A DNA stretch of 5,020 bases from Crenothrix polyspora (lineage in GTDB: Bacteria; Pseudomonadota; Gammaproteobacteria; Methylococcales; Methylomonadaceae), in the NCBI GenBank assembly GCA_945903675.1, contig CAMDOP010000262.1, positions 1 through 5,020 on the forward strand. The letters run 5' to 3'. This document shows, piece by piece, positions 1-5,020 of this stretch. The notes beneath the pieces are model-generated. The model was not told the DNA's origin. It saw nothing but the letters and a program-made list of their open reading frames with translations, and searched no databases. Each line of letters starts with the position of its first letter. Positions within the stretch are counted from its first letter, which is position 1. Both the position numbers and the translations under genes were made by a program.

Positions 1-221
1 GGTTTTAACGGAAGTATTTGTTTAAGAACCTCCACCATCCACATTTCTGTCATGAATACATTGTCATAACCTATGCCTTGAATGATGGGGATCTTAAAAT
101 TTACTGAGTTAATTGAGAAAAACCATTCAAGATTAATATGTTTCAGCAATCCACACTTTTTTAAAATCTTAAGTAAGCCTCTTTTAATTATCGGTATAAA
201 TCGCCAATACAAAGCCTTCAT
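1..221 (-). CDS. FkbM-family methyltransferase, N-terminal part (runs off the left edge)
   Basis: This is the first 73 codons of a protein that continues beyond the window. It starts MKALYWRFIPIIKRGLLK, a basic and hydrophobic leader. Residues 40-51 read VNFKIPIIQGIG, and residues 59-72 hold EMWMVEVLKQILPL. This order (K-I-P-I-I-x-G-I-G, then E-x-W-M and a leucine-rich helix) matches the lead-in of FkbM-type SAM-dependent methyltransferases, where the DVGANxGQT SAM-binding loop comes next. That loop lies outside the window, so the catalytic part is not seen. Family members in polysaccharide clusters are thought to O-methylate sugars, often as a cap or decoration; the substrate here is unknown. 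The ATG at 221 is chosen because AAGGA lies 8 nt upstream. It is the last gene seen in the minus-strand series and starts 4 nt after the stop of the decayed glycosyltransferase. Confidence 0.78.
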   Translation of the reverse strand, partial: MKALYWRFIPIIKRGLLKILKKCGLLKHINLEWFFSINSVNFKIPIIQGIGYDNVFMTEMWMVEVLKQILPLK

Positions 222-229
222 ATTTTCAA

Positions 230-234
230 TCCTT
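230..234 (-). promoter_or_regulatory. Ribosome-binding site of the FkbM-type gene
   Basis: On the minus strand the sequence reads AAGGATTGAAAATATG. AAGGA lies 8 nt before the ATG at 221. It overlaps the last codons (AAG GAT TGA) of the tail frame of the upstream pseudogene, so termination of that frame and initiation of the methyltransferase fall within about 15 nt. This arrangement would allow translational coupling. It is the strongest Shine-Dalgarno sequence in the window. Confidence 0.75.
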
Positions 235-289
235 GTTGTATTTCAGTATAGTTAACGAATAGCTAAGAATATTTTTAAGCTTTTTAAAC

Positions 290-336
290 CACCACAGTAA
301 ATGCCTATCGAACATATCTTCGATACATCGCTTCAT
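290..336 (-). repeat. Paralogous C-terminal tail segment, copy in the pseudogene
   Basis: By hand, ungapped alignment, 35 of 47 bases match positions 945-991, the 3' end of the 445-aa glycosyltransferase gene. The encoded peptides line up in frame: MKRCIEDMFDRHLLWWFK here against MKRRIETLLNKHLLWRFK there, 11 of 18 identical. Because the match respects codons and sits at a gene end in both places, it marks an old duplication or a shared tail module and not a recent repeat. Confidence 0.8.
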
Positions 337-928
337 CATCCATACCTATCAAAAAAATTAATCTCGACAACAAGATATTCATTTACATTGCAGAAACAAA
401 GGCTACACAATCTGTGCTTTGTCATGGATATTTACATGAGCCAACAGTCGTCATGAGTCGTGCTTTATTCAAGGAATAGCCATTAAAGGTAAGAGAGCTA
501 TTCTGGTTAAGAATCACTTTTTTTATGCTCCGGCCAAAGGGGGCAGCGAGATTAGACCCATACAGTTCAGGGGTAACCAGAATATCGGTGGCATCAATCA
601 CTGGACGAGTTCCACCTTGGATTGGTAGTTCAATTGCTTGGTCTGGATCCATGCGTCGCTTAAATTTGGCGATAAAGCGATCCAGAAGGTTATCACGCCA
701 ATAGACTATTGGGGTTGTGTTCTCGAACCAATTAACCCTAAAGCCTTTAGTTTTATGAACAACATAAGCAGGTACCCCCTTCCTATTTAGAATATCCACA
801 TGTTGGTAGATCACCCTAACACCCCCAACAGGCGTTTTATGCTCAGGACATACGTAAAAAATGTTCATCCTCAATTCTCACAGATTAGGTTCATAGGTAT
901 TACATACGATATAGTTAATGAAATGTTC

Positions 929-2266
929 TTAATTTGTTTTGAATCGCCAAAGTAAATGTTTGTTGAGCAAAGTTTCGATGCGTCGCTTCATCCCCGCCCA
1001 ACCGGAAAAGTTGAACTCTTGCTGAGCTTGTCGCAAAGCTGACAAATCAGCTTTTTTGTCCTGCTGACGCCCTAGTAAAAAAGCCTTCTCTTCCAGAATA
1101 GCTTTTAACTCATCCATGAATTCGATACGCTTAGCAATTTCATGATAAGCCTTGGCATCTTTCATAGCCTGTAAACCAATACGTTGCCTTAGGCCTATAT
1201 CATCAGCCAGTTTTTTCATCCAGTCCGCGGCTTCATCAAGGTGAGGCTCAGCCCACAGTGCTTTTTTGCCTAATTGATCAACCCCCTTAGCAGCCATACC
1301 AGAATAAGGCACCAAATCATATCCAACCAGACAGGAATTGGTGTGTTTCATAAAAGACATGTTTCCAGACCAAGCAGTTGCAATAACTGGTTTTCCTAAT
1401 GCCATACACTCGAGCAGGCCTAATCCAAGCCCTTCTGCCCGATGCATCGAAACAAAGACATCACAACTATCATATAAACTTAACACCTCTGAATAGGACA
1501 GTGATTTAGCGATGAAGTGAACTCTAGAATTCCCTGCACAACGTGCTTTTAGCTCATCAACTAAAGCCATTGGATCGCAATCATTGCTTTTTATTTCCGT
1601 ATTATTCAGCTTAACTACAAGATGCGGCAAATTGCTTTCCCCATAAACTTCCGGAAAGGCAGCCAGAAAAGCATCAACCGCGCCGAATGGGTTTTTACGG
1701 GCTGTATCATGATGTGGATCAAAGCTTGCTATAAATAATAACCTATCATTAGGCAGATCAAAGTTTGATCGGTCTACGACTATATCGGCAGGAATAAATA
1801 AAGGATGTACACAGTCAAGCGTTAGAATATCCGAAATATTAGTATCAAAGATTTGCCGCACGAAATGGGAACCTGCCAACACCACATCGAATAAATGTAA
1901 TGCTTCACGATAACGTTTTGGAATAATAGTTTCTTCACACCATATCAACCCAACATTAAGGCTTGCTGAGGAAAATAGTCCAGCCGTTGGATTTAAAAAC
2001 AACTTGGGTAAATGTCCCATCGATAAGAAAAATAAATTTATCGAATAAGGTAATTCAGTTCCAGGTTTCACGGTAAGTGAATCGTATTCAGTTGATCGTG
2101 CATTGGGGGCTCGGTGGTAGTCGATATCGTAGACCGAAACAGGTATTCCCTTGTCTAAAAATAGCTTAATAAAATGTCTTGCAGTAATGCCAAGACTAAC
2201 ATTACTAGTGACATAACCTATTACATTGATACCGAAGGATAAGGTGCTATCCGAGAAATTTGGCAT
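929..2266 (-). CDS. GT-B fold glycosyltransferase (family 4 / group 1 type), intact
   Basis: A 445-residue protein, a usual length for a group 1 glycosyltransferase with a tail. The N-terminal Rossmann domain (about 12-165) contains GYVTSNVSLGITAR, WCEE (109-112) and the DVVLAGSHFVRQIF helix. The C-terminal donor-binding domain starts at LLFIASFD (176-183), followed by the RKNP segment (190-193) and HLVVKLNN (215-222). It then has SMHRAEGLGLGLLECMALGKPVIAT, in which E278 and E286 form the EX7E signature for nucleotide-sugar binding. Residues 385-445 form a charged helical extension ending HLLWRFKTN. The likely role is transfer of a sugar from a nucleotide donor to a lipid-linked glycan intermediate at the cytoplasmic membrane face; sugar and linkage cannot be read. 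The ATG at 2266 has only a weak AAAGA-like site upstream, and in-frame stops lie just before it. The gene begins 29 nt after the family-2 glycosyltransferase ends, so the two are probably cotranscribed. Confidence 0.9.
   Translation of the reverse strand: MPNFSDSTLSFGINVIGYVTSNVSLGITARHFIKLFLDKGIPVSVYDIDYHRAPNARSTEYDSLTVKPGTELPYSINLFFLSMGHLPKLFLNPTAGLFSSASLNVGLIWCEETIIPKRYREALHLFDVVLAGSHFVRQIFDTNISDILTLDCVHPLFIPADIVVDRSNFDLPNDRLLFIASFDPHHDTARKNPFGAVDAFLAAFPEVYGESNLPHLVVKLNNTEIKSNDCDPMALVDELKARCAGNSRVHFIAKSLSYSEVLSLYDSCDVFVSMHRAEGLGLGLLECMALGKPVIATAWSGNMSFMKHTNSCLVGYDLVPYSGMAAKGVDQLGKKALWAEPHLDEAADWMKKLADDIGLRQRIGLQAMKDAKAYHEIAKRIEFMDELKAILEEKAFLLGRQQDKKADLSALRQAQQEFNFSGWAGMKRRIETLLNKHLLWRFKTN
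945..991 (-). repeat. Paralogous C-terminal tail segment, copy in the 445-aa glycosyltransferase
   Basis: This is the partner of 290-336 and encodes residues 426-441 and part of the next codons of the intact glycosyltransferase (MKRRIETLLNKHLLWR). The matching copy about 655 bp away belongs to the decayed glycosyltransferase next to it. The rest of the two N-terminal domains is not obviously alike, so only this tail shows clear kinship at the DNA level. Confidence 0.78.
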
Positions 2267-2295
2267 AATTTTAATCTTTAATGGTTACTAATAGA

Positions 2296-3345
2296 CTAGG
2301 TTAAAAGCTGATTACTTAATTTAGATCGTGACATTGTTCTTATGCTTTCGGGGCAATTACCCAAGCGCCTAAAAGAATAATCTACAACAGCTCTTATAAG
2401 AGCTCGATTCGATGACAATAGGAAATAAAATTTTACTGCCTTCAACCAACTGACAATAGACCAAACATACCTTTTAACTATGGGTATCGATGCATCTGCT
2501 AAGATAAAGTTCGGAAAAATACGCGTCCATATCCTGTTTAAATATTGACCATATACTTTTACTCTCGACAAAAACCCTAAATGCTTACTTGCCCATAACA
2601 AGCGATTTCGCGCCATGAAATACTCGAAGATAGGCGATTGTGAGCCACCAAATGACACTGATACCTTATGCCATATTTTAACCGTTGGAATATAGTAGCA
2701 ATCGTAGCCGTACTTTTTGGCCCTGTAGCACCAGTCAGTTTCCTCGTAAATTAGGAAAAAATCTTCGTCTAATAAACCAACCTGACGAAAGATCTCTGCA
2801 GGAACAAACATTAAACAACCAGTTACATAGTCCGTTTTAGTTAATTCGTCGAAAATTTTGGTATCTTTTTGACCTAGACCTATATGCTCAAAATCAAGTT
2901 TGTCAGGTATCCATCTAGCTCCTGCATACCAAAGCGTATCGGGTTGTGCATAATAATATATTTTCCCCCCCATTATGGCTCGGTTAACAATGGCTTTACT
3001 GGCTACAATAAATGCATTAATAAGCTGTACATCAACAACCGTATCATTGTTTAACAATAAGACATACTCTGCCTTATTATCAAGAGCATATCGAATACCA
3101 ACATTGTTGCCACCGGCATAACCTAAATTATCACCCGTTTGTAAAAGTGTCACATCAGGATAGTGTTCTGAAACCGCTTCCACCGAATCATCAACAGAAC
3201 CATTATCGACCAAGACAATTTCGAAATTTGAATAGTCGATTTTTTTAACAGACGCTAAGCATTCAAGGGTGTCTTCTTTACCATTCCAGTTTAAAATTAT
3301 GACAGTAACTTTAGGTTGAGCTTTATAGGTGTTTTTGTGTGTCAT
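2296..3345 (-). CDS. Family-2 (GT-A) glycosyltransferase, rhamnosyltransferase-like, intact
   Basis: A 349-residue protein. The GT-A domain opens with KVTVIILNWNGKEDTLECLAS (12-32) and has the nucleotide-binding VLVDNGSVDDS (44-54). It continues with GDNLGYAGGNNVG (71-83) and the LLLNNDT segment (97-102), whose N-N-D at 99-101 stands for the metal-binding DXD. Further on are TGCLMFVPAEIF (175-186), DEDFFLIYEETDWCYRA (193-209) with the E-E-T-D-W acceptor or base motif, and IWHKVSVSFGG (224-234). This set is typical of the WcaE/RfbF-like branch often annotated as rhamnosyltransferase. The actual sugar is not shown by sequence. The last 70 residues are hydrophobic and basic (for example WSIVSWLKAVKFYFLL, 295-310) and may hold the enzyme at the membrane. 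TAA immediately precedes the ATG in frame, which fixes the start, but the Shine-Dalgarno is weak. It follows the WbsX-type gene after a 97-bp gap and precedes the 445-aa glycosyltransferase by 29 bp. Confidence 0.92.
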   Translation of the reverse strand: MTHKNTYKAQPKVTVIILNWNGKEDTLECLASVKKIDYSNFEIVLVDNGSVDDSVEAVSEHYPDVTLLQTGDNLGYAGGNNVGIRYALDNKAEYVLLLNNDTVVDVQLINAFIVASKAIVNRAIMGGKIYYYAQPDTLWYAGARWIPDKLDFEHIGLGQKDTKIFDELTKTDYVTGCLMFVPAEIFRQVGLLDEDFFLIYEETDWCYRAKKYGYDCYYIPTVKIWHKVSVSFGGSQSPIFEYFMARNRLLWASKHLGFLSRVKVYGQYLNRIWTRIFPNFILADASIPIVKRYVWSIVSWLKAVKFYFLLSSNRALIRAVVDYSFRRLGNCPESIRTMSRSKLSNQLLT

Positions 3346-3442
3346 TTATTGTCTTAATTGATGCGAGCCATTCCAATTATCAACAAGAATATGCATATTA
3401 CTCAGTACAATATTCTCTTTTGATGAGATTCTCTAAGTTTAG
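3346..3442 (-). other. 97-bp intergenic gap, with a 12-bp palindrome
   Basis: This is the longest spacer between intact genes in the window. It has no open frame of note and no stem followed by a T-run. A perfect 12-bp palindrome, AATATGCATATT, lies at 3388-3399. On the minus strand a GATAAT hexamer resembles a -10 box, but no matching -35 sits at 16-18 bp. An internal promoter for the family-2 glycosyltransferase is therefore possible but not supported. The AT-rich palindrome could be a protein-binding site or chance. Confidence 0.5.
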
Positions 3443-4633
3443 TCATTCACGCTTAAATCTCCAGCCTAAATAACTATTAAAAACATGCTTTAGATATACC
3501 CCCAGATTAAGGGGATTAGGTGTTCTTCGAATTACATTTCTAACTCTATCTGGGTAGGTAATTGCATTCAATGTTGCTTGCAAGTAGGCATGACCCCATT
3601 TTTGATCAGGTTCTAAATGATTTCCTTCTGCCCATTCATTCCATGCATTCAAAAAAACGAGTTTAGGGGAACTGGTGACACAAATACTTGCTTTATGAAT
3701 TGTATAGGCAAGCCATTCTTCATACTTATCTGGTGTTGAATTAATTATAATATTAGCTTTTTTTCTGCGTGCACTATTATCCCAACTAGGTGTTACGCCT
3801 TGAAACCTTATGTATCCAGGCTTCGCTTTACGCATCATGCAACTTGCTAAAGTATCATAGTCAATGATTTGGTTGTCAGTAAGTACTTTTGAAAATAATC
3901 CAATTTTTGCAAGTTTTCTTAAAATATCGAAATTAAATAACTTAAGCCTCATATAATCCCAGTCTGGAGCAAACTCAACCGCAGCATCAAAACCAATAGT
4001 TTGAGGGTCAATATTGTTAATAAAACTTTCTACTCTGACCAGATAAAGGTCACCTATGCCTTGCTTAATAGCTTCTTCACGCCAAATTGCTGCTGTTCTG
4101 GCAGGATTCGGTAATAGCTCAGTCCGATATACCAAAAACAAAGGTTTGCCATCAATTCTTATATAACGCTCATCTCTGAAAGCAGGAATAAGGGAACGAA
4201 TATGTTCCAAATCATCTTCATGACTATAATTCTGATTCAATAGAACGTCCTCTGTACCACCGCTCCATGTCCTTGTCCAATTTTCATTCGCCCAGCAAAG
4301 ACAGAATGGGAAATCTGGAGAGCCAGAGGCTAAAACATCATTAAACGGCCTCTCTAATATTCTTCGACCATTGAACCAATAATGATAATAACAGAAACCA
4401 TGAATACCATAATCTTTTGCCAGTTCCGCTTGCTGTTCACGTACTTCTGGCAAGCGCAGATCATAAAAACCTAAGTCTGCTGGCATGTGCGGTTGATAAT
4501 GACCAGGAAATAAAGGTTTGGCTTTAGTGACATTAGTCCATTCCGTAAATCCCTTACCCCACCATTTATCATTTTCGGGAGTGGGGTGATATTGGGGGAG
4601 ATAGAATGCTATGGTGCGTAATTTTTCGTTCAT
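3443..4633 (-). CDS. WbsX-type protein (GH99-like fold) of a polysaccharide cluster, intact
   Basis: A 396-residue protein with the hallmarks of the WbsX family (Pfam Glyco_trans_WbsX type): IAFYLPQYHPTPEND (8-22), WWGKGFTEWTNV (24-35), GHYQPHMPADLGFYDLR (44-60), GIHGFCYYHYWFNG (76-89), FPFCLCWANENWTRTW (108-123), then NAWNEWAEGNHLEPD (329-343). The fold is related to glycoside hydrolase family 99. The NEWxEG block here (E333, E336) matches the position and spacing of the GH99 acidic pair. Family members are labelled glycosyltransferases because they sit in O-antigen and rhamnan-type clusters, but their reaction is poorly settled; processing or transfer of mannose- or rhamnose-type glycans is plausible. 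No signal peptide is visible, so it is probably cytoplasmic. The ATG at 4633 has AGG about 7 nt upstream and overlaps the stop of the upstream gene as ATGA, which suggests translational coupling. The C-terminus VFNSYLGWRFKRE resembles the tail of the 445-aa glycosyltransferase. Confidence 0.92.
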   Translation of the reverse strand: MNEKLRTIAFYLPQYHPTPENDKWWGKGFTEWTNVTKAKPLFPGHYQPHMPADLGFYDLRLPEVREQQAELAKDYGIHGFCYYHYWFNGRRILERPFNDVLASGSPDFPFCLCWANENWTRTWSGGTEDVLLNQNYSHEDDLEHIRSLIPAFRDERYIRIDGKPLFLVYRTELLPNPARTAAIWREEAIKQGIGDLYLVRVESFINNIDPQTIGFDAAVEFAPDWDYMRLKLFNFDILRKLAKIGLFSKVLTDNQIIDYDTLASCMMRKAKPGYIRFQGVTPSWDNSARRKKANIIINSTPDKYEEWLAYTIHKASICVTSSPKLVFLNAWNEWAEGNHLEPDQKWGHAYLQATLNAITYPDRVRNVIRRTPNPLNLGVYLKHVFNSYLGWRFKRE

Positions 4634-4875
4634 GAAGAAACCTGTTTAATCAATGCTGCTATCTTAGGGCCTTGAACATCAATGCTATGACGTTCTAAGA
4701 CCTTTTTTCTTGCTTGATTTCCCAGTGTTTTGAGTTGGTTGGGATCATCTAGCAGTTCACAAATCCAATCTGCCATAGCATTAAAGTCCAAATAAGGTAG
4801 AATTTTACCGCAATCAGACTCTACAAACTCGCTGGATCCCCCAGAGCGGTCAAAGCAAACAATTGGTTTACCTAG
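4630..4875 (-). pseudogene. C-terminal remnant of a GT-B glycosyltransferase, severed by an insertion sequence
   Basis: Read on the minus strand from 4875, 81 codons give LGKPIVCFDRSGGSSEFVE, then CGKILPYLDFNAMADWI, LLDDPNQLKTLGNQARKK and VLERHSIDVQGPKIAALI before TGA. This is the standard end of a group 1 glycosyltransferase: the GKP(I/V)xCFDxxGGxxEFV loop behind the catalytic EX7E, the active-site-flanking helix, the LLDDPxxLxxLGxxAR helix and the final ERHxI segment. The EX7E region and everything before it are missing. Upstream of 4875 the frame stays open only briefly, to a TAG at 4935-4933, and no longer resembles a glycosyltransferase. The stop overlaps the WbsX-type ATG (ATGA), so this gene was once coupled to it. 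The remnant has no start codon in a good context. The rest of the gene may lie beyond the IS. Confidence 0.85.
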
Positions 4876-4905
4876 GAGTCTGTCGGACTTTTCATTTCTA
4901 ATGCG

Positions 4906-4925
4906 CGCTATCTGGTAAAATAGCG
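4906..4925 (+). other. Small hairpin in the IS leader
   Basis: CGCTAT and ATAGCG form a 6-bp stem around an 8-nt loop (CTGGTAAA), between the presumed IS end and the transposase start. IS leaders often carry such stems to limit transposase translation from transcripts that enter from outside. The stem is short and not followed by a T-run, so it is not a terminator, and it may be fortuitous. Confidence 0.35.
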
Positions 4926-4955
4926 GCCTGTTCTACACAAAATCTCAATTGACCC

Positions 4956-5020
4956 ATGGCCCGTTTCATCCAATACGATCGATACCAACAATATATTCTG
5001 CCACCGTCGGTTGATGAATG
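4956..5020 (+). CDS. IS1182-like transposase, N-terminal fragment (runs off the right edge)
   Basis: The visible 21 residues are MARFIQYDRYQQYILPPSVD followed by E, with the reading continuing past the window. The pattern M-A-R-F-x-x-Y-D-x-x-Q-x-x-x-L-P-P-S is the usual opening of IS1182-family DDE transposases that carry an N-terminal DUF772-type domain, where a D-W-x-P-x-x-H-L-A segment normally follows. The catalytic residues are outside the window. TGA lies two codons upstream in frame (4950-4952), so the ATG at 4956 is the first possible ATG. No clear Shine-Dalgarno precedes it, which is common for transposases kept at low expression. Confidence 0.7.
   Translation, partial: MARFIQYDRYQQYILPPSVDE

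Larger units (their letters stand above)
226..868 (-). pseudogene. Decayed GT-B glycosyltransferase: intact N-terminal domain, internal deletion, residual C-terminal tail
   Basis: The first 148 codons (868-422) form a typical N-terminal GT-B domain: MNIFYVCPEH, then GGVRVIY (15-21), a HVDILNRKG helix, TPELYG (99-104) and ILNQN (119-123) before FNGYS. The frame ends at TGA (424-422). The family normally continues for another 200 or more residues with the nucleotide-sugar domain and its acidic EX7E site. Just past the stop, the same frame reads DCVAFVSA. A shift of two bases then gives VNEYL, together resembling the family's usual V-x-V-x-V-S-x-D-N-x-E-Y-L inter-domain segment. The next recognisable piece (345-226) is VWMMKRCIED, HLLWWFK and about 19 more residues to a TGA. 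It resembles the C-terminal tail of the neighbouring 445-aa glycosyltransferase. I read this as a nonsense codon, a frameshift and a large deletion. The ATG at 868 is preferred over a TTG at 874 because GAG lies 8 nt upstream and MNIFYVCPEH is the normal family start. The catalytic domain is absent, so transfer activity is very unlikely. The inter-domain frameshift reading is less sure than the truncation. Confidence 0.8.
4876..5020 (+). mobile_element. Left end of an IS1182-like insertion sequence
   Basis: The glycosyltransferase coding similarity stops abruptly at CTAG (4872-4875), and the next bases, GAGTCTGTCGGACTTTTC (4876-4893), look like an IS terminal inverted repeat. About 80 nt of non-coding leader follows, then a transposase start on the plus strand reading away from the broken gene. 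Only this end is visible, so the second inverted repeat and any duplicated target cannot be checked. The exact boundary is inferred from loss of protein similarity and could be off by a few bases. Assignment to IS1182 rests on the short transposase N-terminus. Confidence 0.72.

Noticed and set aside
869..874. TTG at 874 as the start of the decayed glycosyltransferase
   Set aside because: The ATG at 868 has GAG at 8 nt and gives the usual MNIFYVCPEH start; the TTG has no properly spaced ribosome-binding site.
875..928. Promoter or terminator between the 445-aa glycosyltransferase and the pseudogene
   Set aside because: The 54-bp gap shows neither a stem-loop with a T-run nor a paired -35/-10; simple operon spacing is enough.
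3346..3442. Rho-independent terminator after the WbsX-type gene
   Set aside because: The inverted repeats here are AT-rich and lack a GC stem followed by a T-run.
4876..4932. Extension of the glycosyltransferase frame to the right of 4875 on the minus strand
   Set aside because: The frame stays open for 19 codons, but the residues do not fit the family and the DNA looks like an IS end and leader.
4905..4950. Outward minus-strand promoter in the IS end (TTGAGA followed by GCTATT)
   Set aside because: The -10 candidate matches only three of six bases and the spacing is poor, so I do not annotate it.
1..5020. CRISPR array, tRNA, rRNA or riboswitch
   Set aside because: No regularly spaced repeats and no recognisable structured RNA sequence were seen on either strand.

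Overview
The window is an AT-rich stretch of bacterial DNA holding part of a surface-polysaccharide (O-antigen or capsule type) biosynthesis cluster. Every polysaccharide gene lies on the minus strand, so transcription runs from high to low coordinates. The insertion sequence at the right edge is read on the plus strand. The gene families suggest a Gram-negative proteobacterium, but nothing here fixes the genus. No rRNA, tRNA, CRISPR array or convincing promoter or terminator is visible.

Layout in transcription order, right to left. (1) 4876-5020: the left end of an IS1182-like insertion sequence, carrying the first 21 codons of its transposase. (2) 4630-4875: the last 81 codons of a GT-B glycosyltransferase whose upstream part is cut off at the IS. 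Its stop overlaps the next start as ATGA. (3) 3443-4633: an intact WbsX-type protein with a GH99-like fold, which keeps the NEWAEG acidic pair. (4) A 97-bp gap with a 12-bp palindrome. (5) 2296-3345: an intact family-2 (GT-A) glycosyltransferase of rhamnosyltransferase type. (6) 929-2266: an intact family-4-like (GT-B) glycosyltransferase with an EX7E motif and a C-terminal helical tail. (7) 226-868: a decayed GT-B glycosyltransferase. Its N-terminal domain is intact, followed by a stop, a frameshift, a large internal deletion and a surviving C-terminal tail. (8) 1-221: the N-terminus of an FkbM-family methyltransferase that runs off the window.

The three intact transferase-like genes and the methyltransferase would together build and decorate a repeat-unit glycan at the cytoplasmic face of the inner membrane. 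The two broken glycosyltransferases indicate that the locus has been remodelled, so the present glycan is probably shorter or different from the ancestral one, or is no longer made. The least expected observations are a C-terminal tail ending in WRFK or WWFK shared by unlike proteins, the way the pseudogene kept the small piece that carries the next gene's ribosome-binding context, and the IS junction at a CTAG. I do not see a clearly new biological system; the remarks on the tail and on the surviving mini-ORF are the most speculative parts.
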